A DNA stretch of 64,000 nucleotides from Ralstonia sp. TCR112 (GCF_007997035.1 NZ_VOSS01000044.1:39902-103901), one strand, 5' to 3'. Shown: positions 1 to 8,667, counted from the first letter of the stretch. Notes: generated by a model not told the origin, from the sequence alone. Translations and numbers: made by a program.

Positions 1-1463
1 ATCTTCTCGGCCACGGCCAGGTAGCGCACCCGCACATCGGCCTGCAGGTAGCCCAGCGCGATACGGCTCGGCGGGTTGTTGTTCAGGTCACACTGCACCG
101 TGAAGTCGTCAATCTGTCCTTGCTGCTGCAGGTTCAGATAGAAGTTGTCGAGCGTGGCCTTGACGTTGCGGCGCAGCGGGTCGGTCGGCTGCGACGATTG
201 CAGGCGGCCATCGTAGATGCCCATGCCTTGCGCTGTGGTGGCCGCGAGGTAGTTGGTCATCCGCGTGTAGTTGTCGCCGTTGCGAGTGCTGTCCGACGAA
301 CTGTTGTGGCCGATGCGCACGCCGAACTGATTGCCAGCCGGGATCGGGTTGGTGATGACGTCGATCCCCGCCTGAGCCAGGGACTGCAATTCGGCCGCGC
401 TGTACTGCAGGTTCTGCGCCGACTTCTGCGTGCCAACGATGCCGTAGAGCTGCTTGTTCAGCGACGAATGCTGCGGCGCCAGATTGGCGAGCACGCCCAC
501 GACGTAGCCCTGCGGCGAGATCAGGCGAGTGCCGCCGTTGACCGGATCGAGGAAGTAGACCCAGTCGCCGAACATGTACTTGAACGCATACGAGTCGATG
601 CCGGCGGTCGCCTTGGTCGATACGGCGTTGCTGATCGTGTCGCCCTGCGGCGTGACCCCGATCATGTACGTGCCTTCGGACAGGCCGTAGGAGACCTGCG
701 TCGAGAAGGTCGTCGTGTCCGAGCAGTCCACCAGCGCGGCCACCGATGCACCCGTGCCGCGCAGCGCATACATGCCCTTGCGCGGGATCGTATCCACGCC
801 CACCAGCGTCGTGCCGGTGATCGTCGTGGCGCCGTCCGTGCCGCTTGCGAGGTTGTACGTTGCGAGCGCCGGGGCGGTCGTGCCTGCGCCAGCCGTTGCG
901 ACGATGATCTGCGAAGGGCCGCGCGCGCCGACCTGGCCGTTGTTGATCGCGTTGGCCATGTTGACCCACAGCGCGTTGCCGGTGCCGGTGATGTTGTCGA
1001 ACACTTCCGGCGTTTGGCCGGGCAGCGTGACGATGGCCTTATACGAGTTCGCCAGCGAACCGTTCGCCACCTGCACAGAGACCGAATTACCCAGCGTGCC
1101 GGTGTATTTGCCGGTGAACGTGATGCAGCTCGTCTGCACAACGACCGTGGCGGCCGTATCGGTGCCGTCCGTCACGCGCACGCAACGGAAGTTGTTGGCG
1201 CCCTGCAGGACAGCGGCAGCAACGGCCGTGCCCATGTCGTAGAGACGGTTCTGGATGGCGCCGTAGTTGCGCGCATAGTCCGCCATGCTGCCGATGCTGG
1301 TCGGCGCGTTGACCGGGCCCCACGTGGCGGTGCCGACGAAGCCGGCGACGTTGGTCGGGACGCCGTTCAGTTGCGCCACTTGCGGCGCGATGATCTGGAC
1401 GATCAGATCCGGCACGATCAGCGCCGTGGTATTGACCTGACCGTACTGCACGATCTGTGTCAT
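1..1463 (-). CDS. Phage contractile tail sheath protein (3' end cut by window)
   Basis: The frame opens at ATG 1463-1461, eight bases after a GGAGACTC-type ribosome site, and stays open to the window edge (about 487 codons). It begins MTQIVQYGQVNTTALIVPD and contains the sheath-like stretch GFVGTATWGPVN near residue 40, followed by Gly/Thr-rich segments. A sheath polymerises round the tail tube and contracts at infection, so this phage should have a contractile tail. The family call rests on N-terminal pattern and position after the tail-completion genes. The C-terminal sheath domain lies outside the window. Confidence 0.8.
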   Translation of the reverse strand, partial: MTQIVQYGQVNTTALIVPDLIVQIIAPQVAQLNGVPTNVAGFVGTATWGPVNAPTSIGSMADYARNYGAIQNRLYDMGTAVAAAVLQGANNFRCVRVTDGTDTAATVVVQTSCITFTGKYTGTLGNSVSVQVANGSLANSYKAIVTLPGQTPEVFDNITGTGNALWVNMANAINNGQVGARGPSQIIVATAGAGTTAPALATYNLASGTDGATTITGTTLVGVDTIPRKGMYALRGTGASVAALVDCSDTTTFSTQVSYGLSEGTYMIGVTPQGDTISNAVSTKATAGIDSYAFKYMFGDWVYFLDPVNGGTRLISPQGYVVGVLANLAPQHSSLNKQLYGIVGTQKSAQNLQYSAAELQSLAQAGIDVITNPIPAGNQFGVRIGHNSSSDSTRNGDNYTRMTNYLAATTAQGMGIYDGRLQSSQPTDPLRRNVKATLDNFYLNLQQQGQIDDFTVQCDLNNNPPSRIALGYLQADVRVRYLAVAEK

Positions 1464-1478
1464 TCAGAGTCTCCAATG

Positions 1479-1505
1479 AAAAAGGCCCGCACTTGGCGGG
1501 CCTTC
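1479..1505 (-). terminator. Hairpin with U-run upstream of the sheath gene
   Basis: On the minus strand GGCCCGC, a CAAGT loop and GCGGGCC are followed by TTTTTC. It lies between the 54-residue gene and the sheath start, so it could lower or separate sheath transcription from the upstream structural genes, unless late antitermination overrides it. Confidence 0.55.
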
Positions 1506-1530
1506 AGGCGAATCGGGAGGGGGTTGGGCT

Positions 1531-1695
1531 TTAGCTCGCCTTGGTCGGCTTGCTGGAATCGGTGGGCGCGGCGCGTTTCAGCACGTGGCCCTCGTTCTCG
1601 GAGGCCAGCACGCGGGCGACCTCGACGGGATCGGTGATTTCGTCGCCCTTGGCATACACGCCGAAGGGCTCGCGGACGGTCAGATGAAATTCCAT
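1531..1695 (-). CDS. Small phage structural-operon protein, 54 residues
   Basis: ATG at 1695 and TAA at 1531 give a 54-residue acidic protein beginning MEFHLTVREPFGVYAKG and ending in a Lys/Ser tail. It lies between the 286-residue tail-region gene and the sheath gene on the same strand. No family is recognised; similar small proteins often precede the sheath gene in myophages. Coding is supported by GC-rich third positions and tight packing. Confidence 0.6.
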   Translation of the reverse strand: MEFHLTVREPFGVYAKGDEITDPVEVARVLASENEGHVLKRAAPTDSSKPTKAS

Positions 1696-1702
1696 GGTTG
1701 CC

Positions 1703-2563
1703 TCAGACGTTGGTAGTCGTGGTGTTCGGGTAAGTGCCGCCGTTGTAGCCGTTCACGCCGACGGCGGTGTTCTGGACGATGTCGACCACCGTCGTTGACG
1801 TGTTCACAACCGTCTCGACGTACTCGACCGTGACCATGATGTCGCGGCGGAAAAGCAATTCCTTCTGCGGCACGTCGTCGTCGCGTTGCCCTTTCAGAAT
1901 CACGCGCGCGGCAGTCCCATCGGCCAGCGTCAGGAAGCGCGTGGCCATGATCGCGGGCGTGATCAGTTTCGCGATGGCCTTGCGGTTGTCCGGCGTGTTG
2001 GCCCAGACCGTGATCTGAAAAACCTGCTCCACGCGGCCGGCCTCGGTCATCTGCTGGCCTGAGCCACCGACTCGAGCCGCATTGATCGGCGGTCCAGTGT
2101 TCGGCAGTGTGATGACTGCGCCGCTGGACGTCGTGCCCGGATAGGCCGCGTTGATCTGGCTGGCCAGCGCCGCGGCAATCGTGCTCAGCGTATCGTTGGC
2201 GACCGTTTGGTACGTGAAGGCTGACGTGCCAACGATGACCGCCGTGTTCACTCCTGCGGCGACCGTGCCGCCGACCGTGACCGTGCGGCCGTTGATCGTG
2301 AGCGTCAGCGTCGGCGCCGTGACGGTCATGTCCTGCGGCACCGTCTGGTATCGTGTGGTGTTCCTGGCTTCAGGACGATTGAAAACGGACACATTCGCGA
2401 TTCCGGCGGCGAGATCCGCATCAAGCTGTCCCGGTACCGGCCAGCCTGGATAGATGCGGGTTGCAGGCACTCCAGAGGCCGGCGACTGCGCATCTCCGTT
2501 CGGGTACAACACCCCGTCGATCAGCAAGACGAGAGCCGAACTGACATCGGTGAGATCGGCCAT
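1703..2563 (-). CDS. Phage tail-region protein, possible tail completion/terminator
   Basis: A 286-residue protein with an Ile/Val-rich N-terminus, a central beta-rich insert (residues about 80-165, rich in Thr, Val and Ala) and a C-terminal segment with KGQRDDDVPQKELLFRRD. Its start overlaps the stop of the preceding 115-residue gene by one base. Position between the head-tail joining gene and the sheath suggests a tail-terminator or completion role; this is inference from gene order, as no diagnostic motif is visible. Confidence 0.5.
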   Translation of the reverse strand: MADLTDVSSALVLLIDGVLYPNGDAQSPASGVPATRIYPGWPVPGQLDADLAAGIANVSVFNRPEARNTTRYQTVPQDMTVTAPTLTLTINGRTVTVGGTVAAGVNTAVIVGTSAFTYQTVANDTLSTIAAALASQINAAYPGTTSSGAVITLPNTGPPINAARVGGSGQQMTEAGRVEQVFQITVWANTPDNRKAIAKLITPAIMATRFLTLADGTAARVILKGQRDDDVPQKELLFRRDIMVTVEYVETVVNTSTTVVDIVQNTAVGVNGYNGGTYPNTTTTNV

Positions 2564-2910
2564 TACGTCTCCAATCGCTCGACTAGCAGGTTGTGCCCGA
2601 GCGAATTCCAGTAAGGCCCAACGACCTGATAGCGCTGCCCTAGGTCATCCGTCACGATATCGCGCGTCTTGATCAAGCCAAGCGCGGCTGATGCCACAGG
2701 GATGAACACGCGCCACATCGTCTTGCCGGCATCGGCAGGAAGATCCGCCGCCGGCCTGCCCCTGTCCTTTTGCAGTTGAATGGATGCAGGCAGACCAGAC
2801 GCGACAGGTGCCTCGTTGGCTGGCGTTTCGCCGCCGTAGGGTTGAACTCCGACGCCGGCCTGGCCGTTCGGGCGAGTGATTGCCACAGTACGCGGGTAGA
2901 GGAAGGTCAT
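2563..2910 (-). CDS. Phage head-tail joining-like protein
   Basis: The chosen start is ATG 2910-2908, giving MTFLYPRTVAITRPNG, because it forms a four-base ATGA overlap with the upstream connector gene; a longer reading with MAREDVC in front is possible. The 115-residue product is compact, with a C-terminal beta-rich half ending LGHNLLVERLET. Size and position (after the connector, before tail-completion) fit a head-tail joining protein, but no motif proves it. Confidence 0.55.
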   Translation of the reverse strand: MTFLYPRTVAITRPNGQAGVGVQPYGGETPANEAPVASGLPASIQLQKDRGRPAADLPADAGKTMWRVFIPVASAALGLIKTRDIVTDDLGQRYQVVGPYWNSLGHNLLVERLET

Positions 2911-3835
2911 ACAAACATCCTCGCGCGCCACGGATTCAGCAAGGCTTTGACGTCATCGCTGATGACTGTCGCGGCGAACTGCTCGATCTGGGTATCGCCG
3001 GCCCGATAGGACTTCAAGGCGCCCATCTGGGCGTTCTGAGACATCGCCGTAATCAACTGCGCCGTGGCCAGCTTGATCTCGTCAGGCAGGTTCGTGTACT
3101 GGAACCCGGCGACGTAGCGGACCTTGATCTCGCTGTAGTACGCCAGCATGATGCCGCCGGCACCCAAAGCTGCCCCGTGCTCGAGTCGATCCCGGCGGCG
3201 CTGTTTGCCGGCCAGATTTCCCAAGCCGGCGGCCCGCCGAACTTGCTGATGCTGGCCAGCAGGTTGAAGTTATCGGTGTTGTAGCTCGCAGCGTCGCCGC
3301 GGCGGCCATACGCATACCGACCGGTACCGCCGACAATCCGCCCGACAGGCGTGTGCGCGAGCATCACCTCGCTGCGATTCTTCGGTAGGTAGCGCTTCTC
3401 GGTGATCAGCAGACCGGTATCGATCGTGCATCCAGCGGCGTGAGGGAATTGAACGCCCTGCGCCCCGATGGCCGCTGTCGTGCCGAGCGTCAGCGTGTTG
3501 CCGGTCATGCTGGTGATCTGCACCGACTCCACAAGCGAAGGATTCGCCCGATCCAGCACAACACATTCACCGACCTGCAGCACTTGCACCGGGCCATTCA
3601 CTTGCACCTGGATGCCGTTGCCAGGACCGAACGCGCCAACGCTGGTGAACGTCAGTTCCGGGCTCAATGCGGCCATGTAGGCAGGCTGCCCGGTGGAGTC
3701 CTTCACGTAGATCAGGCCAGCCGGGCGTCGCAGGTACGCATCCACCAAAACACTCGCCTGCGTGACCTGTTGGGCCGTCGCGCTAGGCACGCCGAAAGCC
3801 GCGTAGTCAGTCGATTGCAGGTAGGTGGAGGGCAT
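2907..3835 (-). pseudogene. Head-tail connector protein gene with a single-base frameshift
   Basis: The frame starting at 3835 (MPSTYLQSTDYAAFGVPSAT) gives a gp6-type connector-like N-terminus and runs sensibly to QLWVPA near 3155. It then turns into Arg/Ser-rich nonsense, while the next frame continues with IMLAYYSEIKVRYVAGF to a stop at 2907. One extra G in the run near 3151-3160 would restore a protein of about 309 residues. No slippery heptamer is visible, so programmed frameshifting is unlikely. It is either a real lesion or a sequencing error in GC-rich DNA. Confidence 0.7.
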
Positions 3836-3838
3836 AGA

Positions 3839-4135
3839 TCAGATGCGGTAGAGCACCACGCCGACTGCGGCAGCGGTTGCGGTCTTGGCGACGCGGTAGA
3901 TGCCAGGGGCATTCAATACCGCTTCCATCGTCGTGGAGGTCATCTGGGCGCAGATGGCAGCCGGCACGTTCTGCCAGTTGCCGCCCGCGTCTTGAACTTG
4001 AACGGTAGCCGTCTCGCTCGCCCCAAGGCCGCCCGCGACCAGCGAGCAAGCGCCGTCAGCGGCAGACAGTTGGAACGGCTGAGAGGTGGCGGCACCCGTT
4101 TGGGCGCCGATCAGAATTTGCTGGGCGACGCTCAT
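3839..4135 (-). CDS. Small phage protein, possible head decoration
   Basis: A 98-residue protein rich in Ala, Gly, Thr and Val with a pattern suggesting a beta sandwich (ETATVQVQDAGGNWQNVP). It begins in an ATGA overlap with the preceding 75-residue gene and lies between capsid and connector genes. A capsid-decorating or stabilising role is plausible by position only. Confidence 0.55.
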   Translation of the reverse strand: MSVAQQILIGAQTGAATSQPFQLSAADGACSLVAGGLGASETATVQVQDAGGNWQNVPAAICAQMTSTTMEAVLNAPGIYRVAKTATAAAVGVVLYRI

Positions 4136-4359
4136 GCAGCAACCCCTTCAGGGAGGATGATCGGGCTGCACGAGGCCAGCTCACGATCAATCAGATACTT
4201 GCCGAGGTTGTCGGGGACTTCCGCAACACCCTCGATGAATTCGACAGCGAACATGCGCGGTTTGCCGGTCTCATCCATCCAGTCGGAAACCGGGTGATGA
4301 ACGCCAGGTTGAACGAATGTGGTGGATTTGCCGCGCGCGCCGGGGTGATAGACCTTCAT
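4132..4359 (-). CDS. Small phage protein downstream of the capsid gene, 75 residues
   Basis: The product starts MKVYHPGARGKSTTFVQPG and contains a conserved-looking acidic centre (FAVEFIEGVAEVPDNLGKYL). It overlaps the following gene by four bases and follows a hairpin that separates it from the major capsid gene. No family is recognised. Confidence 0.6.
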   Translation of the reverse strand: MKVYHPGARGKSTTFVQPGVHHPVSDWMDETGKPRMFAVEFIEGVAEVPDNLGKYLIDRELASCSPIILPEGVAA

Positions 4360-4379
4360 GTCGCCTCTTGGAAAGACAA

Positions 4380-4405
4380 AGGGCCACCCGAAGGCGGCCC
4401 TTTTT
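4380..4405 (-). terminator. UUCG hairpin between capsid gene and downstream genes
   Basis: Minus-strand GGGCCGCC and GGTGGCCC close a TTCG tetraloop (one G-T pair). The U-run is short on the minus side and perfect (ttttt) on the plus side. It may set the 3' end of the abundant capsid message. Confidence 0.5.
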
Positions 4406-4422
4406 AGTCACTGCCGCCCGAA

Positions 4423-5418
4423 TTACGGACGCTGCACTTGCACCACGGCGTGGGCGTACGAAGCGCCCTTGAAGATCACCGAATCGAACTTCACGCCCAC
4501 GAACTGGCCGGACAGGTTGCCCACCAGACCCAGTTGGAACAGGCGCGGATTCGGGTTGTCTTCCTTGCCGCTGATGTACGGAATCTCGATTTCCGATTCC
4601 ATCAGGATGGCTGCGTAGTAACCCTTGACGCCGGTCGGCGTTGCCGAGAAGCCGTACTGCGCGGTAGCGGCCGGCGTGGTCGGCATGAACGGATCGCCGA
4701 TCAGCGGCAGCTTGCCGACTTGCGTCGAGATCGCGGCCACGGTGACGCCGGCCACGACTTCCATCTCGTCCAGCGTGATGCGCGAGGCCTTCGCTTCTTG
4801 GTCGATGAAATCAGCCAGCAGCGGGTTCAGGTAGATCGCGGTCGGACGCACGACGTACGTCTGGTTCGCGACCATGTTGGCCACGGCGGTCTTCAGGCCG
4901 TCGATGATCGATGCGCCTTGGGCGATGACCGATTGTTGGGTGATCTGCGACAGGCCGCCCATCCATTCCAGCGTGGTCGGGGCCGACATGCTGGTGTCGG
5001 TGCCGGCCCAGAACATCGAAGCGCGCTTGAGTTCGATCGCGCTGATGATGTCGTCCACGTCCTTGGCGACCACGCTGGCGAACTGGCCTTGCTGCTCGGT
5101 CACATCCTTGTCGAACAGCGACAGATTGGACTGAGCGGTCACGGCCTTGATGAACGCCGGACGTTCCACACGGGTCGGGCCGGTGGCGGTCGCCGACAGG
5201 TTGCGCGGGTCAACGGCTGCCGCGCTCGCCAGAGCGGTCTGCTCGAAGTAGCGGTGCGGGTGGCCGGTGGCCTTGTTCGGCTTGATGCGCTGCAGGGGGA
5301 TCGACGAGCGGCGCAGAACGTCCATGATCTCGCGCTCGAATTCGGGAACTTCGATCGCGCCGGTGCCGAGATAGTCGGCGGCTGCGTCGAGGCTCAGCAA
5401 CTTGGTTTGAACACCCAT
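4423..5418 (-). CDS. Phage major capsid protein
   Basis: A 331-residue protein beginning MGVQTKLLSLDAAADYLGTG. It directly follows the protease/scaffold-like gene and has the length and composition of a HK97-fold capsid subunit. It is bracketed by two UUCG-type hairpins, as expected for a highly expressed separate message. The segment FEQTALASAAAVDPRNL and the C-terminal IPYISGKEDNPNPRLFQLG are typical of capsid proteins in temperate phages of Burkholderiales as far as I recall. The call rests on gene order plus composition. Confidence 0.75.
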   Translation of the reverse strand: MGVQTKLLSLDAAADYLGTGAIEVPEFEREIMDVLRRSSIPLQRIKPNKATGHPHRYFEQTALASAAAVDPRNLSATATGPTRVERPAFIKAVTAQSNLSLFDKDVTEQQGQFASVVAKDVDDIISAIELKRASMFWAGTDTSMSAPTTLEWMGGLSQITQQSVIAQGASIIDGLKTAVANMVANQTYVVRPTAIYLNPLLADFIDQEAKASRITLDEMEVVAGVTVAAISTQVGKLPLIGDPFMPTTPAATAQYGFSATPTGVKGYYAAILMESEIEIPYISGKEDNPNPRLFQLGLVGNLSGQFVGVKFDSVIFKGASYAHAVVQVQRP

Positions 5419-5435
5419 GTTCTATGCTCCAGAAA

Positions 5436-5460
5436 TGAAAAACCCCGCCGAAGCGGGGTG
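5436..5460 (-). terminator. Hairpin with U-run upstream of the capsid gene
   Basis: Minus-strand ACCCCGC, TTCG loop, GCGGGGT, then TTTTTC, ending about 18 bases before the capsid start codon. It is a good intrinsic terminator between the 469-residue scaffold/protease-like gene and the capsid gene. Confidence 0.6.
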
Positions 5461-5484
5461 CGGGTGATGCGGGAGGATTCGGGG

Positions 5485-6894
5485 TCAGGCTTGGCCGACG
5501 ACCATCAGGCCTTCGTGACGCATCTTGAGCTTGGCCTCGATGGCCTTCGTGCCCTTAACGCCAGCGGCTTCGAGCGCCTTGTCGACCTGCTCGACGGTGA
5601 GCTTCTTGCCGTCGGCGACTTCGGCCTCTGCAATGCCGCCCTTCGCCAGCAGCGTCTTGATGGCCGGCGAGATGGTCTTGCGTTCCGGCTCTTGCGCGGT
5701 GGCGAAAGCCTTGGCCTGCAGATCGGTCAGCTTGGTCTGCGAAGCTTCGAGAGCTTCTTGCAGCGGCTTGACAGCGGCAGCAACGGCATCGGAGATGGCC
5801 TTTTGCGCTGCGGCCTTGTCGGCAGCGGCTTCCACCGTCGCGCCCGGCAGGTAGTCGTGGTCGCGGTAGATGTGCGGCACGTTGCCGGAGACGGCGGCGG
5901 CGGCCATGTGCGCAGCCACGCGGCGAACGACGCCCACGTGGCCGGCGGTCGCATGCGTGCCCACGCCGGCCTTTTCCATGGAATCGGCGGCTGCGTTCAG
6001 CGCGTCAACGTGCGGCTTGACCTGATCGATGATCGGGCCAGCGAGCGATGCGCCCTTGGCCTCCAGTTCAGCGACCTTGCCAGTCAGCGTTTCGACGGCC
6101 GCAGCCAGCGGCTTGTTGGCCTCGGCGAGCGCGGCCAGGAGTTCTTCCTTGGTCATTTCAAGTTCCTGTTCGGCCTGAGCGGCCAGTGATGTGGTGGTAT
6201 AGGCCGCCAGATGCTTGTAAAGCACGGCCGCTCCGGTGAATACGCAGTGTTCTACTACCCAAGGGTCGGCACTTTGGTCGGAGATGGCGGCTAGGCACTC
6301 ATACGAGAACCCAAGACGATTCTTCTCCGCTTTAATGCGCGCACATTCTTCGGGAAAGTCACTTGCGTACAGGAAGCCCGCGATTCCAATCGCGTTTCCT
6401 TCAACTCTTGCTTCGGTGATAACCCCGATCTTGGCCTTCTTGTCGTGGCCATCGAAGTCTTCCGTGTAATCAATCGCCATGCCCAGCAGACTGGGGATGG
6501 CTCTCTCAGCAACATCGCGCGGGATGTACGTTCGCTTACCGGTGCTGCCGTTCGGCGGCGCGTCGGACGGCTCATCGATGCGCGTCAAGATGCCTGAGAA
6601 AGGCATCCTGTTGGGATGACCTTCGACATCAGGCATCGCCAGCGACATCGCTTCCAAGTTAAAGGCCAGCGCATGCAGCTCCCAACTGGAAACATCGATG
6701 CCGAGTGCCTTTGCCTTATGGATGATCCTGCTTCGCGCTTCCTCGCGCTCCGAGTCGGAAAGGCCCTGAGTGCGCGGCAGTTGCGACCAAGCCATCCGAA
6801 CGTGCCGCTCGTCGTGAATTGGTAGCGCCCTCTTTCCTGGCACCCCAAAATCACTATCCGGCAAGGCGTCACGCCGCTCTTTGGATAGGCTCAT
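5485..6894 (-). CDS. Prohead protease/scaffold-like phage protein
   Basis: A 469-residue protein in three parts: residues 1-90 resemble the DUF6582-type N-terminus found on phage head-maturation proteins; about 90-240 contain a beta-rich block with CARIKAEKNRLGFSYECLA; about 240-469 are Ala/Lys/Glu-rich with heptad-like helices, as in scaffolds. It lies directly upstream of the capsid gene, the usual place for protease and scaffold. It could supply both functions. No catalytic residues can be assigned with confidence. Its first 26 bases overlap the end of the homing endonuclease gene. Confidence 0.65.
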   Translation of the reverse strand: MSLSKERRDALPDSDFGVPGKRALPIHDERHVRMAWSQLPRTQGLSDSEREEARSRIIHKAKALGIDVSSWELHALAFNLEAMSLAMPDVEGHPNRMPFSGILTRIDEPSDAPPNGSTGKRTYIPRDVAERAIPSLLGMAIDYTEDFDGHDKKAKIGVITEARVEGNAIGIAGFLYASDFPEECARIKAEKNRLGFSYECLAAISDQSADPWVVEHCVFTGAAVLYKHLAAYTTTSLAAQAEQELEMTKEELLAALAEANKPLAAAVETLTGKVAELEAKGASLAGPIIDQVKPHVDALNAAADSMEKAGVGTHATAGHVGVVRRVAAHMAAAAVSGNVPHIYRDHDYLPGATVEAAADKAAAQKAISDAVAAAVKPLQEALEASQTKLTDLQAKAFATAQEPERKTISPAIKTLLAKGGIAEAEVADGKKLTVEQVDKALEAAGVKGTKAIEAKLKMRHEGLMVVGQA

Positions 6895-7585
6895 GTTGAT
6901 CCCCGTGCATTTCCTTCCGAATATTTGAAATCGTGGTGGCGCTAACGCCGAATTCAGCCGCTAGGACATAGCCAAGGTCGCCAGAACGGAGTCGCGCTTT
7001 CACCTGAGCCGACTGTTCCGGCGTCAGCGCGCGGCGTGACAATTGCGGACCCCGCGGCTTGCGTTTTGCAATCGACATCCTCATCCGGGTCTCATCAGAG
7101 AGCTTGCGCCCGGTTAGAGCATCCGAAAGCCGCTGGCGGGTCTGTTCGCTCATGGGCGGCAGCGGATTGCTCTGGCGAAGCTCACGCTCGCGCAGTCTCG
7201 CCTCTTCCGATTTCTTAAATCTTCGGCCGGTCTGCGCGGCAATCTGCTTTGCGATGGACTCTGGGCGATGCTTCCTACCCCGCATTGGGGCTTCGGCATG
7301 TTTGGCGATGTTGTATCCGCACTCGCGCACGGTGCTGCGGTACGAGTCAATCCAAAACTGTTCGCGAACAAGCAGCTGGTCGACGTCTTGGACAATCTCG
7401 ATCAGCTCGAATTGGAATGCACCACAACCATATTTCGCCCAGGCGCGCTGCAACGAGATTGAGTGGTGCCTACCGCAGTTCAGATCAGATCGATGTTGCC
7501 GCCAGCGAGTCGTAACATCGCCGGACGAACCGATATAGACCTTGCCGTTCGACACGTTCCGAATGACGTAGATGCCAACCGCCAT
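6869..7585 (-). CDS. GIY-YIG homing endonuclease (free-standing)
   Basis: The 238-residue product begins MAVGIYVIRNVSNGKVYIGS, carrying the GIY and YIG motifs at the usual spacing, followed by a catalytic-type Arg and REQFWIDSYRS with the conserved Glu. After residue 100 there are two NUMOD3-like DNA-contact repeats (GRKHRPESIAKQ and GRKLSDETRMRMS) and a C-terminal helix-turn-helix (LAAEFGVSATTISNIRKE). Such enzymes nick DNA at intron-less alleles to spread themselves. It sits between small head genes and the scaffold/protease gene and overlaps the latter by 26 bases. Confidence 0.92.
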   Translation of the reverse strand: MAVGIYVIRNVSNGKVYIGSSGDVTTRWRQHRSDLNCGRHHSISLQRAWAKYGCGAFQFELIEIVQDVDQLLVREQFWIDSYRSTVRECGYNIAKHAEAPMRGRKHRPESIAKQIAAQTGRRFKKSEEARLRERELRQSNPLPPMSEQTRQRLSDALTGRKLSDETRMRMSIAKRKPRGPQLSRRALTPEQSAQVKARLRSGDLGYVLAAEFGVSATTISNIRKEMHGDQHEPIQRAA

Positions 7586-7594
7586 CGATGTTCC

Positions 7595-7858
7595 TTACAG
7601 AACGGCCTTGATCTTGGCGATCATCGCCTTGACGTCGTCCGATGCCTCGCGCTCGACCGCTACCAGCAGGGAGCGCAGATCGCCGATGCCGGTTTCAAGC
7701 GCGGCCAACGCGCCGTGTGCAGCGTTGTCGCCGGCTTGTACCGCACCCTTGAGTGCCGCCTGAACCTCGGCCAAGAAGCCCTGCGGAGTTTCGGCCACGT
7801 CAGCGGCATCAGCACCGGCGGCTTCAGGAGCCGCAGCGTCGTTCTTTTGTCGTGCCAT
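7595..7858 (-). CDS. Small Ala-rich phage protein, 87 residues
   Basis: Start chosen at ATG 7858 (MARQKNDAAAPEAAG) because GAGGACACC stands in front of it; an upstream in-frame extension looks non-coding. The product is helical with an acidic N-terminus and the C-terminal SDDVKAMIAKIKAVL. Its role is unknown; it is one of a run of three small helical proteins between the portal and capsid modules. Confidence 0.55.
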   Translation of the reverse strand: MARQKNDAAAPEAAGADAADVAETPQGFLAEVQAALKGAVQAGDNAAHGALAALETGIGDLRSLLVAVEREASDDVKAMIAKIKAVL

Positions 7859-7865
7859 GGTGTCC

Positions 7866-8084
7866 TCAGAGGTTCGCAACGAGGTTGGCCAGCGCGGTTG
7901 CGGCGTTGGCATCCAAGATGCCGCCGGCGGCGTTGATGCGCGCAACGGCGATCTTCAGGTCGGCGATCTTCGCTTCCAGCTCGGCAAGACGGCCCAGTTG
8001 GGCGTGGTTTGCCGCGGTCGGCGCGCTGTTGATCGCCTTTTCGGCCGCGATTCGGGCCGCTTTCACATCTGCGTGCTGGGTCAT
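7866..8084 (-). CDS. Small helical phage protein, 72 residues
   Basis: MTQHADVKAARIAAEK start, then mostly Ala/Leu/Lys helices (LAELEAKIADLKIAVARINA) of coiled-coil type. It is packed seven bases upstream of the next gene in the late operon. No family is recognised. Confidence 0.55.
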   Translation of the reverse strand: MTQHADVKAARIAAEKAINSAPTAANHAQLGRLAELEAKIADLKIAVARINAAGGILDANAATALANLVANL

Positions 8085-8086
8085 GG

Positions 8087-8308
8087 TCAGGTCTGCAACT
8101 GTGTGATGGCGTTGTTGATCGCCGTCAGGTTGGCGCCAGCCGGCACGTACGTTGCGAGACGTTGCAACTGCGCGATGGTCTCGACGAGCGTGTTGTTGAT
8201 CGCGGAGAGCATGCCTTGCGCGTCTTCAGCGCCAACGGCAGAGGCGACGGCGTTCTTCTCGGTTGCCGACAGAGCGATCGTCCCGAGGTTTGCGATGTAG
8301 GTCGTCAT
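8087..8308 (-). CDS. Small helical phage protein, 73 residues
   Basis: Predicted mainly helical product (MTTYIANLGTIALSATEKN) ending two bases before the next gene. The C-terminal half (TIAQLQRLATYV...) looks amphipathic. Unknown function; coding is supported by gene packing. Confidence 0.55.
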   Translation of the reverse strand: MTTYIANLGTIALSATEKNAVASAVGAEDAQGMLSAINNTLVETIAQLQRLATYVPAGANLTAINNAITQLQT

Positions 8309-8328
8309 TGATCAGGTCCTTGAGGTGA

Positions 8329-8640
8329 TCAACCGAACAGGAACCAATCAATCGTGCCGGATGCCAAGGTGTTGGCAGCCAGGCGCGGCGACAGATTGAT
8401 CGTGAAGCCGGTGGAGGTCTTGGCCGAGATCCACCAAGTGGCGTCCTGGCCAGGGTTGACCACCACGCCGAAGTTGGCGGGCAGATTCTTCAGGCCGCTA
8501 ACGACGACCGTCACCGATGCGCCAGCGCCCCCGCCGGCAGCATTGGCTACGCCGATACCAGCGCCGACCAGCGCGCGGCCCTTCTGGCTGAAACCGTAAG
8601 CGCCATCGGGCACTTCCATTGCAAAGAGATCAAACGGCAT
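8329..8640 (-). CDS. Phage virion-region protein, 103 residues
   Basis: ATG 8640 (MPFDLFAMEVPDGAYGFS) is preferred over an upstream in-frame start at 8667 because AGGAG stands seven bases before it and the longer form would run through a hairpin. The Gly/Ala-rich middle and beta-rich C-terminus (WWISAKTSTGFTINLSP) suggest a small surface or decoration protein. Unproven. Confidence 0.55.
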   Translation of the reverse strand: MPFDLFAMEVPDGAYGFSQKGRALVGAGIGVANAAGGGAGASVTVVVSGLKNLPANFGVVVNPGQDATWWISAKTSTGFTINLSPRLAANTLASGTIDWFLFG

Positions 8641-8667
8641 TTCTGCTCCTGTAGGGCGAACGCCCAT

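Noticed and set aside
120..1637. Long plus-strand open frame antisense to the sheath gene
   Set aside because: Arg/His/Val-rich product typical of the GC-rich opposite strand; the minus-strand frame is a coherent sheath protein with a ribosome site.
3140..3170. Programmed ribosomal frameshift in the connector gene
   Set aside because: No slippery heptamer or downstream pseudoknot is visible; a missing G in a G-run is simpler. The known phage tail-assembly frameshift occurs in a different gene.
4438..6189. 583-codon plus-strand open frame
   Set aside because: Antisense shadow of the capsid and scaffold genes.
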